Shown piece by piece: positions 36,344 through 47,111 of a stretch of 50,970 nt of DNA. Position numbers and translations under genes: made by a program. Numbering within the stretch: the stretch's first letter is position 1; each line of letters opens with the position of its first letter. The stretch spans positions 1-50,970 of the forward strand of contig JAFLBG010000024.1 of the NCBI GenBank assembly GCA_017303975.1. The letters run 5' to 3'. Below the pieces are notes generated by a model that made no database searches, was not told where the DNA came from, and was given only the letters and a program-made list of their open reading frames with translations. This DNA is from Bacteroidota bacterium (GTDB lineage Bacteria; Bacteroidota; Bacteroidia; JAFLBG01).

Positions 36344-37684
36344 TTAATAACCAGAAGCCATACTCATAGATGATCTACCTTTTATTCTACCCGATTTCAT
36401 CAATCCATCGTAATGTCTCATTAATAAATGACTTTCAATTTGCTGCAAAGTATCCAAAACAACACCAACCAATATCAACAAGGAAGTACCACCATAAAAT
36501 TGGGCAAATTCAGGAGTTACATCAAGAATAACAGCAAATGCAGGCAAAATAGCTACAAAAGCAAGAAAAATAGACCCTGGTAAAGTAATTCTAGACATTA
36601 CTGTATCAATAAATTCAGCTGTTTTCTTACCAGGCTTAACACCAGGAATAAAACCTCCATTACGTTTCATTTCCTCTGCCATTTGGTTTGGATTTACAGT
36701 AATGGCAGTATAAAAATATGTAAAAATTATAATTAAGGACGCAAAAACAAAATTATACCAAAATCCATAATGGTCAGAGAATGTTGCAACAAAGCCTGAC
36801 ATAGAGTCCGCCTCAGCAAACTGAGCCACAGTAATAGGAATAAACATAATTGCTTGTGCAAATATAATTGGCATTACACCAGCAGCATTCACTTTCAATG
36901 GAATATATTGTCTAACCCCACCATACTGTTTATTACCCACAATCTTTTTTGCAAATTGCACAGGAACTCTTCTTGTACCTTGAACTAATAGAATTGAGCC
37001 GATAATAATGAACAATAATATTACCAATTCTAACAAAAGGATGATAAAACCTCCTCCAGCTCCATGAGAACGAGAATCAAATTCAGATATAAAAGCAAAC
37101 GGCAATCTAGCCACAATACCAACCATAATTAATAGTGATATACCATTACCTATCCCTTTGTCTGTAATTCTTTCCCCAATCCACATAATGAACATTGTAC
37201 CCGTAATTAGAATTAGGACTGAAGATATCCACCAAAATGCAGATGGATCGGCTACTACACCCGGTTTATTTAAAATTTGGGTTGGAATGTATCCTATTGC
37301 TTGAAATACTGTTACCGCAATAGTAAGAATTCTTGTGTACTGATTAATTTTTCTTCTTCCACTCTCTCCTTCTTTTTGTAGTTTTTGAAAATAAGGAATA
37401 GCCATTCCCAACAATTGAACAACAATTGATGCAGAAATATAAGGCATTATCCCCAACGCAAATATAGAAGCTCTTGAAAAAGCTCCGCCTGCAAAAATAT
37501 TAATTAACGCAATAATCCCCTCTGCTTCTGAGTCATAACTGCCCAAAACATTTGAATTAACACCCGGAATTACAACATACGTTCCAAAACGATATATCAA
37601 TACTAAACCCAAAGTATAGAGAATACGAAATCTCAAATCCTCTATAGTCCAAATATTTTTAAGTGTATTTATTAAATTTTTCAC
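36344..37684 (-). CDS. secY: Preprotein translocase subunit SecY
   Basis: The protein has 446 residues with ten hydrophobic helices. It forms the protein-conducting channel in the inner membrane and works with SecE/SecG and SecA. Typical segments are YRFGTYVVIPGVN near the N-terminus, FALGIMPYISASIVVQLL, GERITDKGIGNGISLLIMVG and QFAKKIVGNKQYGGVRQYIP. The C-terminal loop SHLLMRHYDGLMKSGRIKGR ends in SSMSMASGY. It follows rplO by 30 nt. All the T9SS and lipoprotein cargo in this window must first cross this channel. Confidence 0.99.
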   Translation of the reverse strand: MKNLINTLKNIWTIEDLRFRILYTLGLVLIYRFGTYVVIPGVNSNVLGSYDSEAEGIIALINIFAGGAFSRASIFALGIMPYISASIVVQLLGMAIPYFQKLQKEGESGRRKINQYTRILTIAVTVFQAIGYIPTQILNKPGVVADPSAFWWISSVLILITGTMFIMWIGERITDKGIGNGISLLIMVGIVARLPFAFISEFDSRSHGAGGGFIILLLELVILLFIIIGSILLVQGTRRVPVQFAKKIVGNKQYGGVRQYIPLKVNAAGVMPIIFAQAIMFIPITVAQFAEADSMSGFVATFSDHYGFWYNFVFASLIIIFTYFYTAITVNPNQMAEEMKRNGGFIPGVKPGKKTAEFIDTVMSRITLPGSIFLAFVAILPAFAVILDVTPEFAQFYGGTSLLILVGVVLDTLQQIESHLLMRHYDGLMKSGRIKGRSSMSMASGY

Positions 37685-37714
37685 TATTTAATTTTTGTTT
37701 AAAATTTGTTATTA

Positions 37715-38164
37715 TTATTCAATAACAACTACTGAACCACCTTTTGCTTCAATCGCTTTTTTAGCAGTATCAGAAAATGCATGAGCTTTGATATCAACTT
37801 TGGACTTAACTTCGCCTCTACCTAAAATTTTAATTAAATCTCTTTTGTTTGCCAACCCTTTTTCAACAAGAACAGCAGGATCCAATACAGCAACATTTGA
37901 TTTATCAATAATACTTTGAATCATATCTAAGTTGATACCTCTGTATTCAACACGATTAATGTTCTTAAACCCGAATTTAGGAACCCTTCTTTGTAAAGGC
38001 ATCTGCCCTCCTTCAAAACCTTTCTTTTGGCTATATCCAGATCTAGATTGTGCTCCCTTATGACCTCTAGTAGAGGTTCCACCCTTACCAGAACCTTGCC
38101 CACGACCTTTTCTTGTGTTGTTTTTTATCGATCCTTTTGCAGGAGTTAATTTACTTAAATTCAT
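37715..38164 (-). CDS. rplO: 50S ribosomal protein L15
   Basis: The protein has 149 residues. The Gly-rich basic N-terminal arm ([20 protein letters not shown]) that threads into 23S rRNA is followed by [20 protein letters not shown] and the C-terminal globular domain ([20 protein letters not shown]). It is a late assembly protein of the 50S subunit. rpmD is 11 nt upstream. Confidence 0.98.
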   Translation of the reverse strand: MNLSKLTPAKGSIKNNTRKGRGQGSGKGGTSTRGHKGAQSRSGYSQKKGFEGGQMPLQRRVPKFGFKNINRVEYRGINLDMIQSIIDKSNVAVLDPAVLVEKGLANKRDLIKILGRGEVKSKVDIKAHAFSDTAKKAIEAKGGSVVVIE

Positions 38165-38175
38165 CTTTTATAAAA

Positions 38176-38352
38176 TTATGCTTCTATCTTTACTAAATGT
38201 TTTACCTTTTCAACCATTCCTAATATCTGAGGAGTAGCTTCTAATTCAACAGTTTGTTGAACCTTTCTAAAGCCTAATGCTGTCAATGTTCTTTTTTGAC
38301 GCTCAGGTCTGTCAATTCCACTCTTAATTTGAGTAATTTTAATCTTTGCCAT
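38176..38352 (-). CDS. rpmD: 50S ribosomal protein L30
   Basis: The protein has 58 residues, read directly from the minus strand: it begins MAKIKITQIKSGIDRPERQK, continues RTLTALGFRKVQQTVELEAT and ends VKHLVKIEA before TAA. This is the standard L30 length and fold. It lies between rpsE (10 nt) and rplO (11 nt), the canonical spc-operon position. Confidence 0.97.
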   Translation of the reverse strand: MAKIKITQIKSGIDRPERQKRTLTALGFRKVQQTVELEATPQILGMVEKVKHLVKIEA

Positions 38353-38362
38353 CGTATAGATA

Positions 38363-38881
38363 TTATCCGTTAAATACTTTATCTAAGCTAATTCCCCTTT
38401 GTTGAGCCACAGTAGCTGCATCTCTCATTTTGGTAAGTGCATCAATCGTTGCCTTAACAACATTGTGTGGATTTGAAGATCCCTTTGATTTTGCTAACAC
38501 ATCGGTAATACCAACACTTTCTAAAACAGCACGCATAGCACCACCGGCAATTACTCCAGTACCATGAGATGCAGGTTTCAAAAACACCACAGACCCACTA
38601 AATTTTCCATGTTGCTCATGTGGTACAGTACCCTTATTTACTGCAACTTTAATCAAATTTTTCTTAGCATCATCAATTCCCTTGCTTATAGCATCGGTAA
38701 CTTCTTTTGCTTTGCCTAAGCCATAACCAACAACCCCCTTTTCATTTCCAACAACAACAATAGCTGCAAAACTAAATGTACGTCCACCTTTTGTTACTTT
38801 GGTAACACGCTGAACTGCAACTAATCTATCTTTTAGTTCTATTTCGCTTGACTTAACTCTTTTTACGTTTACTTTAGACAT
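38363..38881 (-). CDS. rpsE: 30S ribosomal protein S5
   Basis: The protein has 172 residues. The double-stranded RNA-binding-like N-domain shows [20 protein letters not shown] and [17 protein letters not shown]. The C-domain shows [21 protein letters not shown]5 contacts S4 at the mRNA entry site and affects decoding accuracy. It starts 12 nt after rplR. Confidence 0.99.
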   Translation of the reverse strand: MSKVNVKRVKSSEIELKDRLVAVQRVTKVTKGGRTFSFAAIVVVGNEKGVVGYGLGKAKEVTDAISKGIDDAKKNLIKVAVNKGTVPHEQHGKFSGSVVFLKPASHGTGVIAGGAMRAVLESVGITDVLAKSKGSSNPHNVVKATIDALTKMRDAATVAQQRGISLDKVFNG

Positions 38882-38893
38882 AATTTCTTTTTA

Positions 38894-39250
38894 TTAAAAA
38901 TTTAAACCACCTTCTCTAGCTGCATCAGCCAAGGACTTAACTCTTCCGTGGTACAAGTACCCGCCTCTGTCAAAGTTAACAGTTTTTATACCTGCCTTTA
39001 TAGCTCTTTCTGCGACAGTTTTTCCTACTATTTGGGCTTGCTCTATTTTTGTTACCTTTTTCGAACCTAATTCTTTTTCTGAAGATGAAACATGTAACAA
39101 AGTTTTACCTGCCACATCATCAATAAGTTGAGCATATATCTGCTTATTACTTCTAAAGATAGAAAGCCTTGGTCTTTCAGCATTTCCTGAAACAACCTTT
39201 CTAATTCTTTTTTTAATTCTTTCTCTTCTTTCTAATTTACTAAGTGCCAT
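38894..39250 (-). CDS. rplR: 50S ribosomal protein L18
   Basis: The protein has 118 residues and binds 5S rRNA with L5 in the central protuberance. It has a basic N-terminus ([20 protein letters not shown]) and the conserved [20 protein letters not shown] and [20 protein letters not shown] end. It lies between rplF and rpsE, as usual. Confidence 0.99.
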   Translation of the reverse strand: MALSKLERRERIKKRIRKVVSGNAERPRLSIFRSNKQIYAQLIDDVAGKTLLHVSSSEKELGSKKVTKIEQAQIVGKTVAERAIKAGIKTVNFDRGGYLYHGRVKSLADAAREGGLNF

Positions 39251-39265
39251 TTTTATTACTATTTA

Positions 39266-39820
39266 TTATTTACCTGCAGCTTTTCCTGCTTTTCTTCTTA
39301 ATTGTTCGTTTGCAAATTTAATACCTTTTCCTTTATAAGGCTCAGGTTTTCTTAAAGATCTTATTTTAGCTGCAACCATTCCTAATAACTCATTGTCAAT
39401 AGCCTCTAAAATAACCATTGGATTTTTCCCTTTTTCAGCAGTAGTAGTAACCTTTATCTCGTTAGGCAACTCAAAAGCAACGTTGTGTGAATAACCTAAT
39501 GTTAATTCCAACAACTGACCTTTATTAGCTGCTCTATAACCTACACCTACCAATTCCTGTTGTGTTTTATAACCTTCAGAAACACCTTTCACCATGTTAG
39601 CTAAAAGAGATCTATAAAGTCCATGCAAAGCTTTGTGTCTTTTTTGATCTGTAGGTCTAGTTAATATAACTTTTCCTTCTTCAACCTTAACACTTATAGC
39701 TGGGTCAAGAGTTCTTTGCAACTCGCCTTTTGCACCCTTTATTGATACCACATTACTTGCAGAAACTTTCACTTCTACTCCTTTAGGTAATGTAATTGGT
39801 AATTTTCCGATACGTGACAT
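39266..39820 (-). CDS. rplF: 50S ribosomal protein L6
   Basis: The protein has 184 residues. It contains two L6 domains from a tandem duplication, with MSRIGKLPITLPKGVEV at the start and the rRNA-binding C-terminal motif KPEPYKGKGIKFANEQLRRK. L6 lies near the factor-binding stalk base and the sarcin-ricin loop. It sits 21 nt after rpsH and 15 nt before rplR. Confidence 0.99.
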   Translation of the reverse strand: MSRIGKLPITLPKGVEVKVSASNVVSIKGAKGELQRTLDPAISVKVEEGKVILTRPTDQKRHKALHGLYRSLLANMVKGVSEGYKTQQELVGVGYRAANKGQLLELTLGYSHNVAFELPNEIKVTTTAEKGKNPMVILEAIDNELLGMVAAKIRSLRKPEPYKGKGIKFANEQLRRKAGKAAGK

Positions 39821-39840
39821 CTTAATTCTATTCTATTTAA

Positions 39841-40239
39841 TTAGTAAATATAACATAATACTTCTCCACCCACATTTTGTTTTTTAGCTTCCTTATCTGT
39901 CATCAAACCTTTTGACGTAGATAATATTGCTACACCTAAACCATTTAATACTTTAGGCATGGAATCTACATTTGAATATTGTCTCAATCCAGGAGAACTA
40001 ATTCTTTCCAATCCCTTTATTGCAGATTGTTTTGTAACAGGATGATACTTTAATGCAATTTTTATAGACCCTTGTTTATTCTCGGTATCTTCAAATTTAT
40101 AGTTTAAAATATATCCCTTTTCATGCAATATTTTTGTAATCTCCTTTTTCGTATTTGAAGCAGGAATCTCGACAATGCGGTGATTTGCTTTTATTGCGTT
40201 TCTTACTCGTGTTAAGTAATCAGAAATTGTATCTGTCAT
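39841..40239 (-). CDS. rpsH: 30S ribosomal protein S8
   Basis: The protein has 132 residues and is a primary binder of the 16S central domain. The N-domain is TDTISDYLTRVRNAIKANHR. The C-terminal signature is NGLGVAILSTSKGLMTDKEA followed by GGEVLCYIY. In E. coli S8 represses the spc operon by binding near rplE; no such RNA site was checked here. Confidence 0.99.
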   Translation of the reverse strand: MTDTISDYLTRVRNAIKANHRIVEIPASNTKKEITKILHEKGYILNYKFEDTENKQGSIKIALKYHPVTKQSAIKGLERISSPGLRQYSNVDSMPKVLNGLGVAILSTSKGLMTDKEAKKQNVGGEVLCYIY

Positions 40240-40263
40240 CTCAGTTGTTTTTAAAAATTATTA

Positions 40264-40533
40264 TTACCAGCTAGCTTTTCTTACTCCCGGGATTTTTCCG
40301 TTTAAAGCCATTTCTCTAAATGTGTTTCTTGAAACACCAAACTGCCTAGAATAACCTCTTGGTCGTCCAGTAAGTTTACATCTGTTTCTTAATCTTACAG
40401 GAGAAGAATTTCTTGGTAATTTACTAAGTCCGATATAATCACCGGCAGCCTTAAGAGCAGCTCTTTTTTCTGCGTATCTAGCAACCAATTTTTCTCGTTT
40501 AGCCTGTCTGGCCTTCATTGACTCTTTTGCCAT
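40264..40533 (-). CDS. rpsN: 30S ribosomal protein S14 (zinc-independent form)
   Basis: The protein has 89 residues, the long form. The conserved C-terminal half [20 protein letters not shown] then [18 protein letters not shown] is intact. The CxxC...CxxC zinc ribbon of short S14 is absent. S14 lies in the head of the 30S subunit beside S3 and S10. It starts 3 nt after rplE and precedes rpsH. Confidence 0.98.
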   Translation of the reverse strand: MAKESMKARQAKREKLVARYAEKRAALKAAGDYIGLSKLPRNSSPVRLRNRCKLTGRPRGYSRQFGVSRNTFREMALNGKIPGVRKASW

Positions 40534-40536
40534 GCT

Positions 40537-41100
40537 CTATGATTGTTTTTTTAAATTCTTAAATGGTAAACCAAATTCTGCAAGTAAAGCATGTGCCTCT
40601 GCATCGGTATCTGCAGATGTAACAAATGTTATATCCATACCCATAATTTTACTTACTTTATCAATATCTATTTCCGGAAAAATAATTTGTTCTGTAACAC
40701 CTAAAGTGTAATTACCTCTTCCATCAAAACCTTTATCGTTTATTCCTTTAAAATCTCTAATACGAGGCAATGAGGCAGAAATCAATCTATCTAAAAATTC
40801 ATACATAGTATCTCCTCTAAGTGTTACCTTAACACCAATTGGCACGCCTTTTCTAAGCTTAAAGTTAGAAATATCTTTTTTAGAATAGGTAGCTATAGCC
40901 TTTTGACCAGTAATGCTAGACATTTCCTTTACAGCTGATTCAATTAATTTCTTATCAGCTACTGCATCTCCTATACCTTGATTGATACAAATTTTTTCCA
41001 GTTTAGGCACCTGCATAACAGATGAATAATTAAACTGCTTTTTAAGATTAGACACCACTTGTGTCTTATACTTTTCTTTTAGTCTTGGAATGTGTGCCAT
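40537..41100 (-). CDS. rplE: 50S ribosomal protein L5
   Basis: The protein has 187 residues. It binds 5S rRNA and contacts P-site tRNA from the central protuberance. Landmarks are [57 protein letters not shown] and [19 protein letters not shown]. Its ATG overlaps the rplX stop as TAATG, pointing to translational coupling. Confidence 0.99.
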   Translation of the reverse strand: MAHIPRLKEKYKTQVVSNLKKQFNYSSVMQVPKLEKICINQGIGDAVADKKLIESAVKEMSSITGQKAIATYSKKDISNFKLRKGVPIGVKVTLRGDTMYEFLDRLISASLPRIRDFKGINDKGFDGRGNYTLGVTEQIIFPEIDIDKVSKIMGMDITFVTSADTDAEAHALLAEFGLPFKNLKKQS

Positions 41101-41417
41101 TATTTAATTACCTCCCCTGATTTTTTTGCATATCTAACTAATTTTTCGCCTTCTAACTTTCGTCCAAGTCTAGTTGGTTTTCCGGTAGATGGGTCGATTA
41201 ACATTAGGTTTGATATATGTATTGAACCTTCTTTTTTTACGATGCCTCCTTGAGGACTTTTAGCATTAGGTTTTGTGTGTTTAGATATCATGTTTACACC
41301 TTCTACTGTTGCTCTTAATTTTTTAGTATCAACAGTAAGAATTTTGCCTTCTTGCCCTTTAGCTTCTCCGGCAATAACCTTTACTAAATCTCCTTTTTTA
41401 ATATGTAACTTAGCCAT
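41100..41417 (-). CDS. rplX: 50S ribosomal protein L24
   Basis: The protein has 105 residues. The KOW motif [20 protein letters not shown] is at the N-terminus, followed by [21 protein letters not shown]24 is an assembly initiator of the 50S subunit near the exit tunnel. The stop shares one base with the rplE start. Confidence 0.99.
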   Translation of the reverse strand: MAKLHIKKGDLVKVIAGEAKGQEGKILTVDTKKLRATVEGVNMISKHTKPNAKSPQGGIVKKEGSIHISNLMLIDPSTGKPTRLGRKLEGEKLVRYAKKSGEVIK

Positions 41418-41438
41418 TTTTCTCTTCTTTATAATATT

Positions 41439-41807
41439 TTATAGTACTTCTGGTGCTAATGAAACAATTTTCATAAATTGCTTATCTCTCAATTCTCTAG
41501 CAACGGGTCCAAAGATACGAGTTCCTCTTAATTCATCAGTAGCATTTAACAAAACTACTGCATTATCATCAAATCTTATATATGAACCATCAGGTCTTTT
41601 TATTTCTTTTTTAGTTCTAACAACAACCGCTTTAGATACAGTTCCCTTTTTTACTCCTCCGGAAGGAAGTGCATGTTTAACTGTAACAACCACTTTATCC
41701 CCAATAGAGGCATAACGTCTTCCTGTTCCGCCTAAAACTTTAATTACGAGAACTTCTTTTGCTCCACTATTATCTGCAACACTTAATCTTGACTCTTGCT
41801 GTACCAT
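41439..41807 (-). CDS. rplN: 50S ribosomal protein L14
   Basis: The protein has 122 residues, the standard length. Signatures are [40 protein letters not shown] and [21 protein letters not shown]14 lies at the subunit interface, forms bridges with 16S rRNA and is the target of RsfS silencing factor in other bacteria. It follows rpsQ by 24 nt. Confidence 0.99.
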   Translation of the reverse strand: MVQQESRLSVADNSGAKEVLVIKVLGGTGRRYASIGDKVVVTVKHALPSGGVKKGTVSKAVVVRTKKEIKRPDGSYIRFDDNAVVLLNATDELRGTRIFGPVARELRDKQFMKIVSLAPEVL

Positions 41808-41831
41808 AGTTATTTAGATATTTATATTATA

Positions 41832-42113
41832 TTATTTCGCTCTTTCTAAAATCTCAACTAATCTCCAACGTTTAGTTTTGCTCATAGGTCTTGTTTCCTG
41901 AACCTTCACTAAATCTCCAATTTTAGCATCGTTCTTTTCATCATGGGCTACAAATTTAGTAGTTCTATTGATAAATTTACCATACTTAGGATGTTTTACT
42001 TTTCTTTCTACAGCAATAACTATTGACTTTGTCATTTTATTACTAGTAACAACACCTATCTTTTCTTTCCTAAGTTTTCTAGTTGATGCTGTTGATGTAT
42101 CTTTTGTTTCCAT
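41832..42113 (-). CDS. rpsQ: 30S ribosomal protein S17
   Basis: The protein has 93 residues, an OB-fold early binder of the 16S 5' domain. A Thr/Ser-rich N-terminal extension ([18 protein letters not shown]) precedes the core [20 protein letters not shown] and [20 protein letters not shown]. It starts 5 nt after rpmC. Confidence 0.98.
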   Translation of the reverse strand: METKDTSTASTRKLRKEKIGVVTSNKMTKSIVIAVERKVKHPKYGKFINRTTKFVAHDEKNDAKIGDLVKVQETRPMSKTKRWRLVEILERAK

Positions 42114-42118
42114 CTAAA

Positions 42119-42322
42119 TTATTTCTTTATTTCTTTAAGTTCTCTTTGTCTTAATTCTGTTTTTAATCTAGCTACTAATCTTCTTTGAGCTCTGATTTTA
42201 AGCGGATTTTCAATTGGAGAAACTGCATGATTTAATTTCAATTTTTCCAATGTTCCCTTTTCTCCTTTTACTCTTTCAGCTAAATCTGTAGTTGAAAGTT
42301 GTTTTATTTCTTCTTGTTTCAT
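42119..42322 (-). CDS. rpmC: 50S ribosomal protein L29
   Basis: The protein has 67 residues and forms a two-helix hairpin near the exit tunnel, close to where SRP and trigger factor dock. MKQEEIKQLSTTDLAERVKG and PIENPLKIRAQRRLVARLKT are typical. It lies 11 nt after rplP and 5 nt before rpsQ. Confidence 0.98.
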   Translation of the reverse strand: MKQEEIKQLSTTDLAERVKGEKGTLEKLKLNHAVSPIENPLKIRAQRRLVARLKTELRQRELKEIKK

Positions 42323-42333
42323 AATTCTAATTA

Positions 42334-42762
42334 TTATGCTTTTTCTTCTACGTAATCTCTTCTCACAACAAATTTAGTTGTAATTGGTAGTTTCTGTGCT
42401 GCCAAACGCAATGCCTCTTTGGCAACTGCCATTGGAACTCCATCAGCTTCAAAAATAATCCTTCCTGGTTTTACGATTGCAACCCATAATTCTGGATTAC
42501 CTTTACCTTTACCCATACGAACCTCTGCAGGCTTTTTAGTAACTGGTTTATCAGGGAAAATATTTATCCAAATTTGACCTTCACGTTTCATGAAACGAGT
42601 TACAGCAACCCTAGCCGCCTCAATCTGACGAGCAGTAATCCACGCTTCTTCTAATGACTTAATTCCAAATGAGCCAAATGAAAGTTGCGCTCCGCGTTTT
42701 GCGTTGCCTTTCATCATGCCTTTGTGCATTTTTCTATGCTTTGTTTTCTTTGGCTGTAACAT
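42334..42762 (-). CDS. rplP: 50S ribosomal protein L16
   Basis: The protein has 142 residues. The signatures are [40 protein letters not shown] and [21 protein letters not shown]16 organises the A-site side of the central protuberance. It sits between rpsC and rpmC in the S10-operon order. Confidence 0.99.
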   Translation of the reverse strand: MLQPKKTKHRKMHKGMMKGNAKRGAQLSFGSFGIKSLEEAWITARQIEAARVAVTRFMKREGQIWINIFPDKPVTKKPAEVRMGKGKGNPELWVAIVKPGRIIFEADGVPMAVAKEALRLAAQKLPITTKFVVRRDYVEEKA

Positions 42763-42798
42763 ATTACTTATCTAGTTAAACTTTTTGCTTATTTAATC

Positions 42799-43542
42799 TT
42801 ATTGACCTCTTTTTTTATTTCCTCCTTGTGCTCCACCTCTTGGGTTGTTAAATCTTGGGGCTTGCTTTTTTTCTTTATTAGCTGTCGAAGATACAATATT
42901 TGGAGACAAATCTCTCTTTCCGTAAACTTCACCTTTACAAATCCAAACTTTCACACCTAATCTACCATAAGTAGTGTGTGCCTCTGCATGAGCATAATCA
43001 ATGTCAGCACGGAATGTATGTAATGGTGTTCTTCCTTCTTTGTAGCTTTCAGCACGAGCCATCTCAGCACCACCAATACGACCGGAGATTTTTGCTTTTA
43101 TCCCTTCTGCCCCCATTCTCATTGCGGATGCAATAACCATCTTAATAGCTCTTCTATAAGAAATACGTCCTTCTATTTGTCGAGCAATGCTATCTGCAGC
43201 TAATCGAGCATCTAGTTCTGGGCGTTTTATTTCAAAAATATTTATCTGTACTTCTTTCTTTGTAATCTTTTTCAACTCTTCTTTTATCTTATCAACTTCT
43301 TGACCACCTTTTCCTATAATAATGCCGGGACGTGCAGTATTAATGGTAACAGTAATAAGTTTCATGGTTCTCTCAATTATAATTCTTGAGATAGCACCTT
43401 TTGCAAGACGAGCTTTAAGATAGTTTCTTATTTTCTCATCTTCTACAAGTTTTTCAGCATAATGTTTACCACCGTACCAGTTAGAATCCCAACCTTTGAT
43501 GATTCCTAGTCTATTACCTATCGGATTTGCTTTTTGTCCCAT
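42799..43542 (-). CDS. rpsC: 30S ribosomal protein S3
   Basis: The protein has 247 residues. It starts [20 protein letters not shown]. The type II KH domain contains [20 protein letters not shown]. The C-domain ([40 protein letters not shown]) lines the mRNA entry tunnel. A Gly/Asn/Lys-rich tail ([18 protein letters not shown]) extends it beyond the E. coli length. Confidence 0.99.
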   Translation of the reverse strand: MGQKANPIGNRLGIIKGWDSNWYGGKHYAEKLVEDEKIRNYLKARLAKGAISRIIIERTMKLITVTINTARPGIIIGKGGQEVDKIKEELKKITKKEVQINIFEIKRPELDARLAADSIARQIEGRISYRRAIKMVIASAMRMGAEGIKAKISGRIGGAEMARAESYKEGRTPLHTFRADIDYAHAEAHTTYGRLGVKVWICKGEVYGKRDLSPNIVSSTANKEKKQAPRFNNPRGGAQGGNKKRGQ

Positions 43543-43564
43543 TCTATTTTTATAATAATTTTAA

Positions 43565-44005
43565 TTATTCTGCTACTGTTTCTTCTGTTTCTGCTACCTC
43601 AGCTTGCACAGGATTGTTTTTATAATCGATAAACAACGTTACGTGATTAGATCTCTTTCTTACACGATAAGCTCTCCCTTGAGGAGCTGTTCTCAACCGT
43701 TTCAACATAACCGCACTATCAACAAATACTTCTTTTACAATTAAACCAGCCTCATCAGGTCTTTGACCAGTTTTTGCTTCAAAGTTAGCAATTGCAGAAG
43801 CTAACAATTTCTCTAATCTATTGGACGACTCTTTCACATTGAATTTTAAAATATTCAATGCAGTATAGACATCTTTTCCTCTGATTAAATCGGCCACCAT
43901 TCTCATTTTTCTAGGAGATGTAGGACAATTATTGAGTTTGGCAAAATAGGTTGTCTTTTTTGCTTCCTTAATTTTATCTGCTTTTTCTTTTTTTCTAGCT
44001 CCCAT
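43565..44005 (-). CDS. rplV: 50S ribosomal protein L22
   Basis: The protein has 146 residues. The core shows [20 protein letters not shown], and the tunnel beta-hairpin region shows [20 protein letters not shown], where macrolide-resistance changes occur in other species. An acidic C-terminal extension ([12 protein letters not shown]) is beyond the usual end. It lies 22 nt before rpsC. Confidence 0.98.
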   Translation of the reverse strand: MGARKKEKADKIKEAKKTTYFAKLNNCPTSPRKMRMVADLIRGKDVYTALNILKFNVKESSNRLEKLLASAIANFEAKTGQRPDEAGLIVKEVFVDSAVMLKRLRTAPQGRAYRVRKRSNHVTLFIDYKNNPVQAEVAETEETVAE

Positions 44006-44012
44006 TTTCTAA

Positions 44013-44294
44013 TTATTTTTTAGCTTCTGTCTTATTATTTCCAGAGTGACCTCTAAAGGTTCTTGTAGGTGCAAACTCTCCAAGTTTATGCCCAACCATA
44101 TTTTCTGTTACGTATACAGGTATAAATTTGTTACCATTATGAACAGCAAATGTGTGCCCAACAAAATCCGGAGAAATTGTTGATCTTCTTGCCCAAGTTT
44201 TTACAACTGTTTTCTTATTTGACTCATTCATTACTAGAACTTTTTTTTCTAGTTTAAAATCAATAAACGGTCCTTTTTTAATGGATCTTCCCAT
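44013..44294 (-). CDS. rpsS: 30S ribosomal protein S19
   Basis: The protein has 93 residues. [40 protein letters not shown] and [18 protein letters not shown] are all standard. S19 pairs with S13 at the top of the 30S head. rplV starts 8 nt downstream. Confidence 0.99.
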   Translation of the reverse strand: MGRSIKKGPFIDFKLEKKVLVMNESNKKTVVKTWARRSTISPDFVGHTFAVHNGNKFIPVYVTENMVGHKLGEFAPTRTFRGHSGNNKTEAKK

Positions 44295-44316
44295 CTTATA
44301 TCTTAATTAATTTTTG

Positions 44317-45141
44317 TTATTTCTTTCTTCTTTCAATAATATATTTATTGCTTGGATTCTTTGGCTTTCTGGTTTTGTAACCTTTAGCTGGAACTCCAGT
44401 TCTTGATCTTGGATGCCCACCGGAAGCTCTACCTTCACCACCACCCATTGGATGATCTACCGGATTCATTGCAACACCACGAGTTCTTGGCTTAACACCC
44501 AACCATCTTTTTCTACCAGCCTTACCGTGACTTTCAAGAATGTGATCTGCATTAGAAGCTGTACCAATAGTAGCCATACAAGTTAATAAAACTCTTCTAG
44601 TTTCACCAGAAGGCATTTTTAAAACTGCATACTTATCTTCTCTTGCCAACAATTGTGCATAAGAGCCGGCCGATCTTGCAAAATTTGCACCTTGAGAAGG
44701 TCTTAGCTCAATATTATATATTAATGTACCTAGTGGAATATCGCTTAGGAACATAGCATTTCCCACTTCAGGAGTTGCCTTTGGACCAGACATAATTTTT
44801 TGTCCAACTTTCAATCCATTTGGAGCAAGAATATATCTTTTCTCTCCATCAGAATAAGTTACCAACGCAATATTTGCTGTTCTATTAGGATCGTACTCAA
44901 CTGAAGTAACAACAGCTGGAATATTATGCTTATCTCTTTTGAAATCAATTAATCTAAGCTTTTTCTTGTGACCACCACCTATATAGCGCATAGTCATTTT
45001 ACCACTATTATTACGACCACCTGATCTTTTCTTACCAACTAATAAGCTCTTTTCAGGAACATTGGTGGTAATTTCATCATATGTACTAACTACTTTAAAA
45101 CGTTGACCAGGAGTAAGAGGTCTTAATTTTTTTAATGCCAT
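44317..45141 (-). CDS. rplB: 50S ribosomal protein L2
   Basis: The protein has 274 residues and is among the largest and most conserved core proteins, near the peptidyl-transferase centre. The functionally important His lies in [20 protein letters not shown]. The RNA-binding core is seen in [20 protein letters not shown] and [20 protein letters not shown]. It follows rplW by 5 nt. Confidence 0.99.
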   Translation of the reverse strand: MALKKLRPLTPGQRFKVVSTYDEITTNVPEKSLLVGKKRSGGRNNSGKMTMRYIGGGHKKKLRLIDFKRDKHNIPAVVTSVEYDPNRTANIALVTYSDGEKRYILAPNGLKVGQKIMSGPKATPEVGNAMFLSDIPLGTLIYNIELRPSQGANFARSAGSYAQLLAREDKYAVLKMPSGETRRVLLTCMATIGTASNADHILESHGKAGRKRWLGVKPRTRGVAMNPVDHPMGGGEGRASGGHPRSRTGVPAKGYKTRKPKNPSNKYIIERRKK

Positions 45142-45146
45142 TTTAC

Positions 45147-45440
45147 TTATATATTACTGTAAAAATCAATTGTTTCACCTTTCTTTAAAGACACAATAGC
45201 CTTTTTGTGCTTATTTACTCGCCCGATTGCTAAACCAGATTTTGTATTACGCGTTTTTACTTTGCCTAGGTAATTCATTGTGCGAATTGCTTCAACCGTT
45301 ACGCTATACATTTTCTCAATCGCGTTTTTTATTTCAATTTTATTTGCCTTAGCATCTACAACAAATCCAAAGCGATTAAATTTTTCGCTATTAGAAGTCA
45401 TTTTTTCTGTAATGATAGGCTTTACTATGATTGATTTCAT
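45147..45440 (-). CDS. rplW: 50S ribosomal protein L23
   Basis: The protein has 97 residues. L23 lies at the exit tunnel and is the docking point for trigger factor and [43 protein letters not shown] and the loop [20 protein letters not shown] are recognisable. It sits between rplD and rplB. Confidence 0.98.
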   Translation of the reverse strand: MKSIIVKPIITEKMTSNSEKFNRFGFVVDAKANKIEIKNAIEKMYSVTVEAIRTMNYLGKVKTRNTKSGLAIGRVNKHKKAIVSLKKGETIDFYSNI

Positions 45441-45459
45441 TGCTTACTTATTATTTCTC

Positions 45460-46089
45460 TTAGTTTGCTAATAATTTTTCTATTTCTTGAACAGAGCTTT
45501 CTGCTAAAACTAAGTTACTTGCATTTAGTACATCATATGTATTAATTTCTGATGCCTTTATAACTTTAGCATTAGGAATATTTCGTGCAGACAAATAAAC
45601 ATTTTTGTTATAGTCGCCCACAACAAGAAGCGTTTTCTTTGAACTAAGTTCTAGATTTTTTAGTAGCTCAATATAGTTTTTTGTTTTAGGAGCTTCAAAG
45701 TTAAAATCTTCAATAACAGTAATATTATTGTCTTTAGCTTTATAAGTTAAAGCTGATTTCTTTGCTACTTGCTTAAGTTTCTTATTCAGCTTAAAAGAAT
45801 AATCTCTAGGACGAGGACCGAATACAGTACCACCACCAACAAAAACAGGAGACTTTCTACTGCCGGCACGAGCGCCACCAGTACCTTTTTGTCTTTTTAG
45901 CTTTTTGGTTGTACGATTAACTTCAGCTCTCTCTTTTGTTTTATGAGTTCCTTGGCGCTTGTTAGCTAAGATTTGCTTAACATCCAAATAGATTGCATGA
46001 TCATTAGGTTCTATACCAAAAATATCTTGATTAAGTGTAACTTTCTTAGAAGTTTTTTTGCCACTTATATTTACTACTGCTAATTCCAT
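45460..46089 (-). CDS. rplD: 50S ribosomal protein L4
   Basis: The protein has 209 residues. The internal loop that reaches the tunnel constriction contains [20 protein letters not shown] and [20 protein letters not shown]. In enterobacteria L4 also represses the S10 operon; the leader structure needed for that was not found by eye. rplC ends 13 nt upstream. Confidence 0.98.
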   Translation of the reverse strand: MELAVVNISGKKTSKKVTLNQDIFGIEPNDHAIYLDVKQILANKRQGTHKTKERAEVNRTTKKLKRQKGTGGARAGSRKSPVFVGGGTVFGPRPRDYSFKLNKKLKQVAKKSALTYKAKDNNITVIEDFNFEAPKTKNYIELLKNLELSSKKTLLVVGDYNKNVYLSARNIPNAKVIKASEINTYDVLNASNLVLAESSVQEIEKLLAN

Positions 46090-46102
46090 TGCGATTTGTT
46101 AA

Positions 46103-46717
46103 TTATTTTTCAACTGTAACATAAGATCCTTTAGCTCCAGGTATAGACCCTTTAACTACTAAAAGATTTTTCTCTGCTAAAACTTCTACTATTTCAAGGT
46201 TTGCTTTTTTAACACGATTTCCACCTGTTCTTCCAGCATGCTTTTTCCCCTTAAATACTCTTGAAGGGTCAGATCCTGCACCATTAGATCCTGGAGCTCT
46301 GCTACGATCGTGCTGACCGTGAGTGCTTCCTCCAACACCACTAAATCCGTGTCTTTTTACAACACCTTGAAAACCTTTTCCTTTTGAAGTACCAGTTATA
46401 TCAACAAAATCACCTTTAGCGAACATTTCGACAGTAATTTGTTCTCCTAGATTTTTTCCCTCAAACCCTTTAAACTCTACTAATTTTCTCTTAGGAGTTG
46501 CATTCGATTTTTTGAAGTGTCCTTTCATTGCATTTGATGTATGCTTTTCCTTTTTATCATCAAATGCTAATTGAAGTGCTTCATATCCATCACTCTCTAA
46601 GGTTTTTACTTGCGATACAACGCAAGGACCAGCTTCGATTATTGTGCATGGTGTATATTTACCATTGGCACCGAAAACGCTAGTCATTCCAATTTTTTTA
46701 CCTATTAATCCTGACAT
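46103..46717 (-). CDS. rplC: 50S ribosomal protein L3
   Basis: The protein has 204 residues. L3 is an assembly initiator that reaches the peptidyl-transferase centre. [20 protein letters not shown] and [20 protein letters not shown] are standard. The loop reads [20 protein letters not shown] where enteric L3 has GSIGQNQTPG; the Gln methylated by PrmB there is therefore not present. It follows rpsJ by 59 nt. Confidence 0.99.
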   Translation of the reverse strand: MSGLIGKKIGMTSVFGANGKYTPCTIIEAGPCVVSQVKTLESDGYEALQLAFDDKKEKHTSNAMKGHFKKSNATPKRKLVEFKGFEGKNLGEQITVEMFAKGDFVDITGTSKGKGFQGVVKRHGFSGVGGSTHGQHDRSRAPGSNGAGSDPSRVFKGKKHAGRTGGNRVKKANLEIVEVLAEKNLLVVKGSIPGAKGSYVTVEK

Positions 46718-46776
46718 TTTATATATATACTATTAGTTTATTCTTTTTTGTTAATCTAAACGGAACGGCTTTAACC

Positions 46777-47082
46777 TCATACTTTGATTTCAACCTCAAC
46801 ACCGCTAGGCAACTCCAACTTCATCAGCGCATCAACGGTTTTAGATGTTGAGCTATAGATATCAAGCATTCTTTTGTAGGAGCTTAATTGGAACTGCTCA
46901 CGAGCTTTTTTATTTACGTGAGGTGCGCGTAATACAGTATAAATATTTTTGTGCGTTGGTAGAGGAATTGGTCCGCTTACAATTGCACCAGTCATTTTTA
47001 CTGTTTTTACGATTTTTTCAGCTGACTTATCAACCAAGTTATGATCGTATGATTTTAGTTTTATTCTAATTTTTTGGCTCAT
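46777..47082 (-). CDS. rpsJ: 30S ribosomal protein S10
   Basis: The protein has 101 residues. [40 protein letters not shown] and the loop [20 protein letters not shown] are canonical. It is also known as NusE, a partner in transcription antitermination. It comes directly after fusA (29-nt gap) with no tuf between them, joining the str and S10 operons. Confidence 0.99.
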   Translation of the reverse strand: MSQKIRIKLKSYDHNLVDKSAEKIVKTVKMTGAIVSGPIPLPTHKNIYTVLRAPHVNKKAREQFQLSSYKRMLDIYSSTSKTVDALMKLELPSGVEVEIKV

Positions 47083-47111
47083 CTATTTATTAAACCTTAA
47101 CGTTATATTAT

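Noticed and set aside
47083-47111. Missing tuf between fusA and rpsJ, and missing adk between secY and map
   Set aside because: Both are the usual state in Bacteroidota, so they indicate lineage rather than a deletion.
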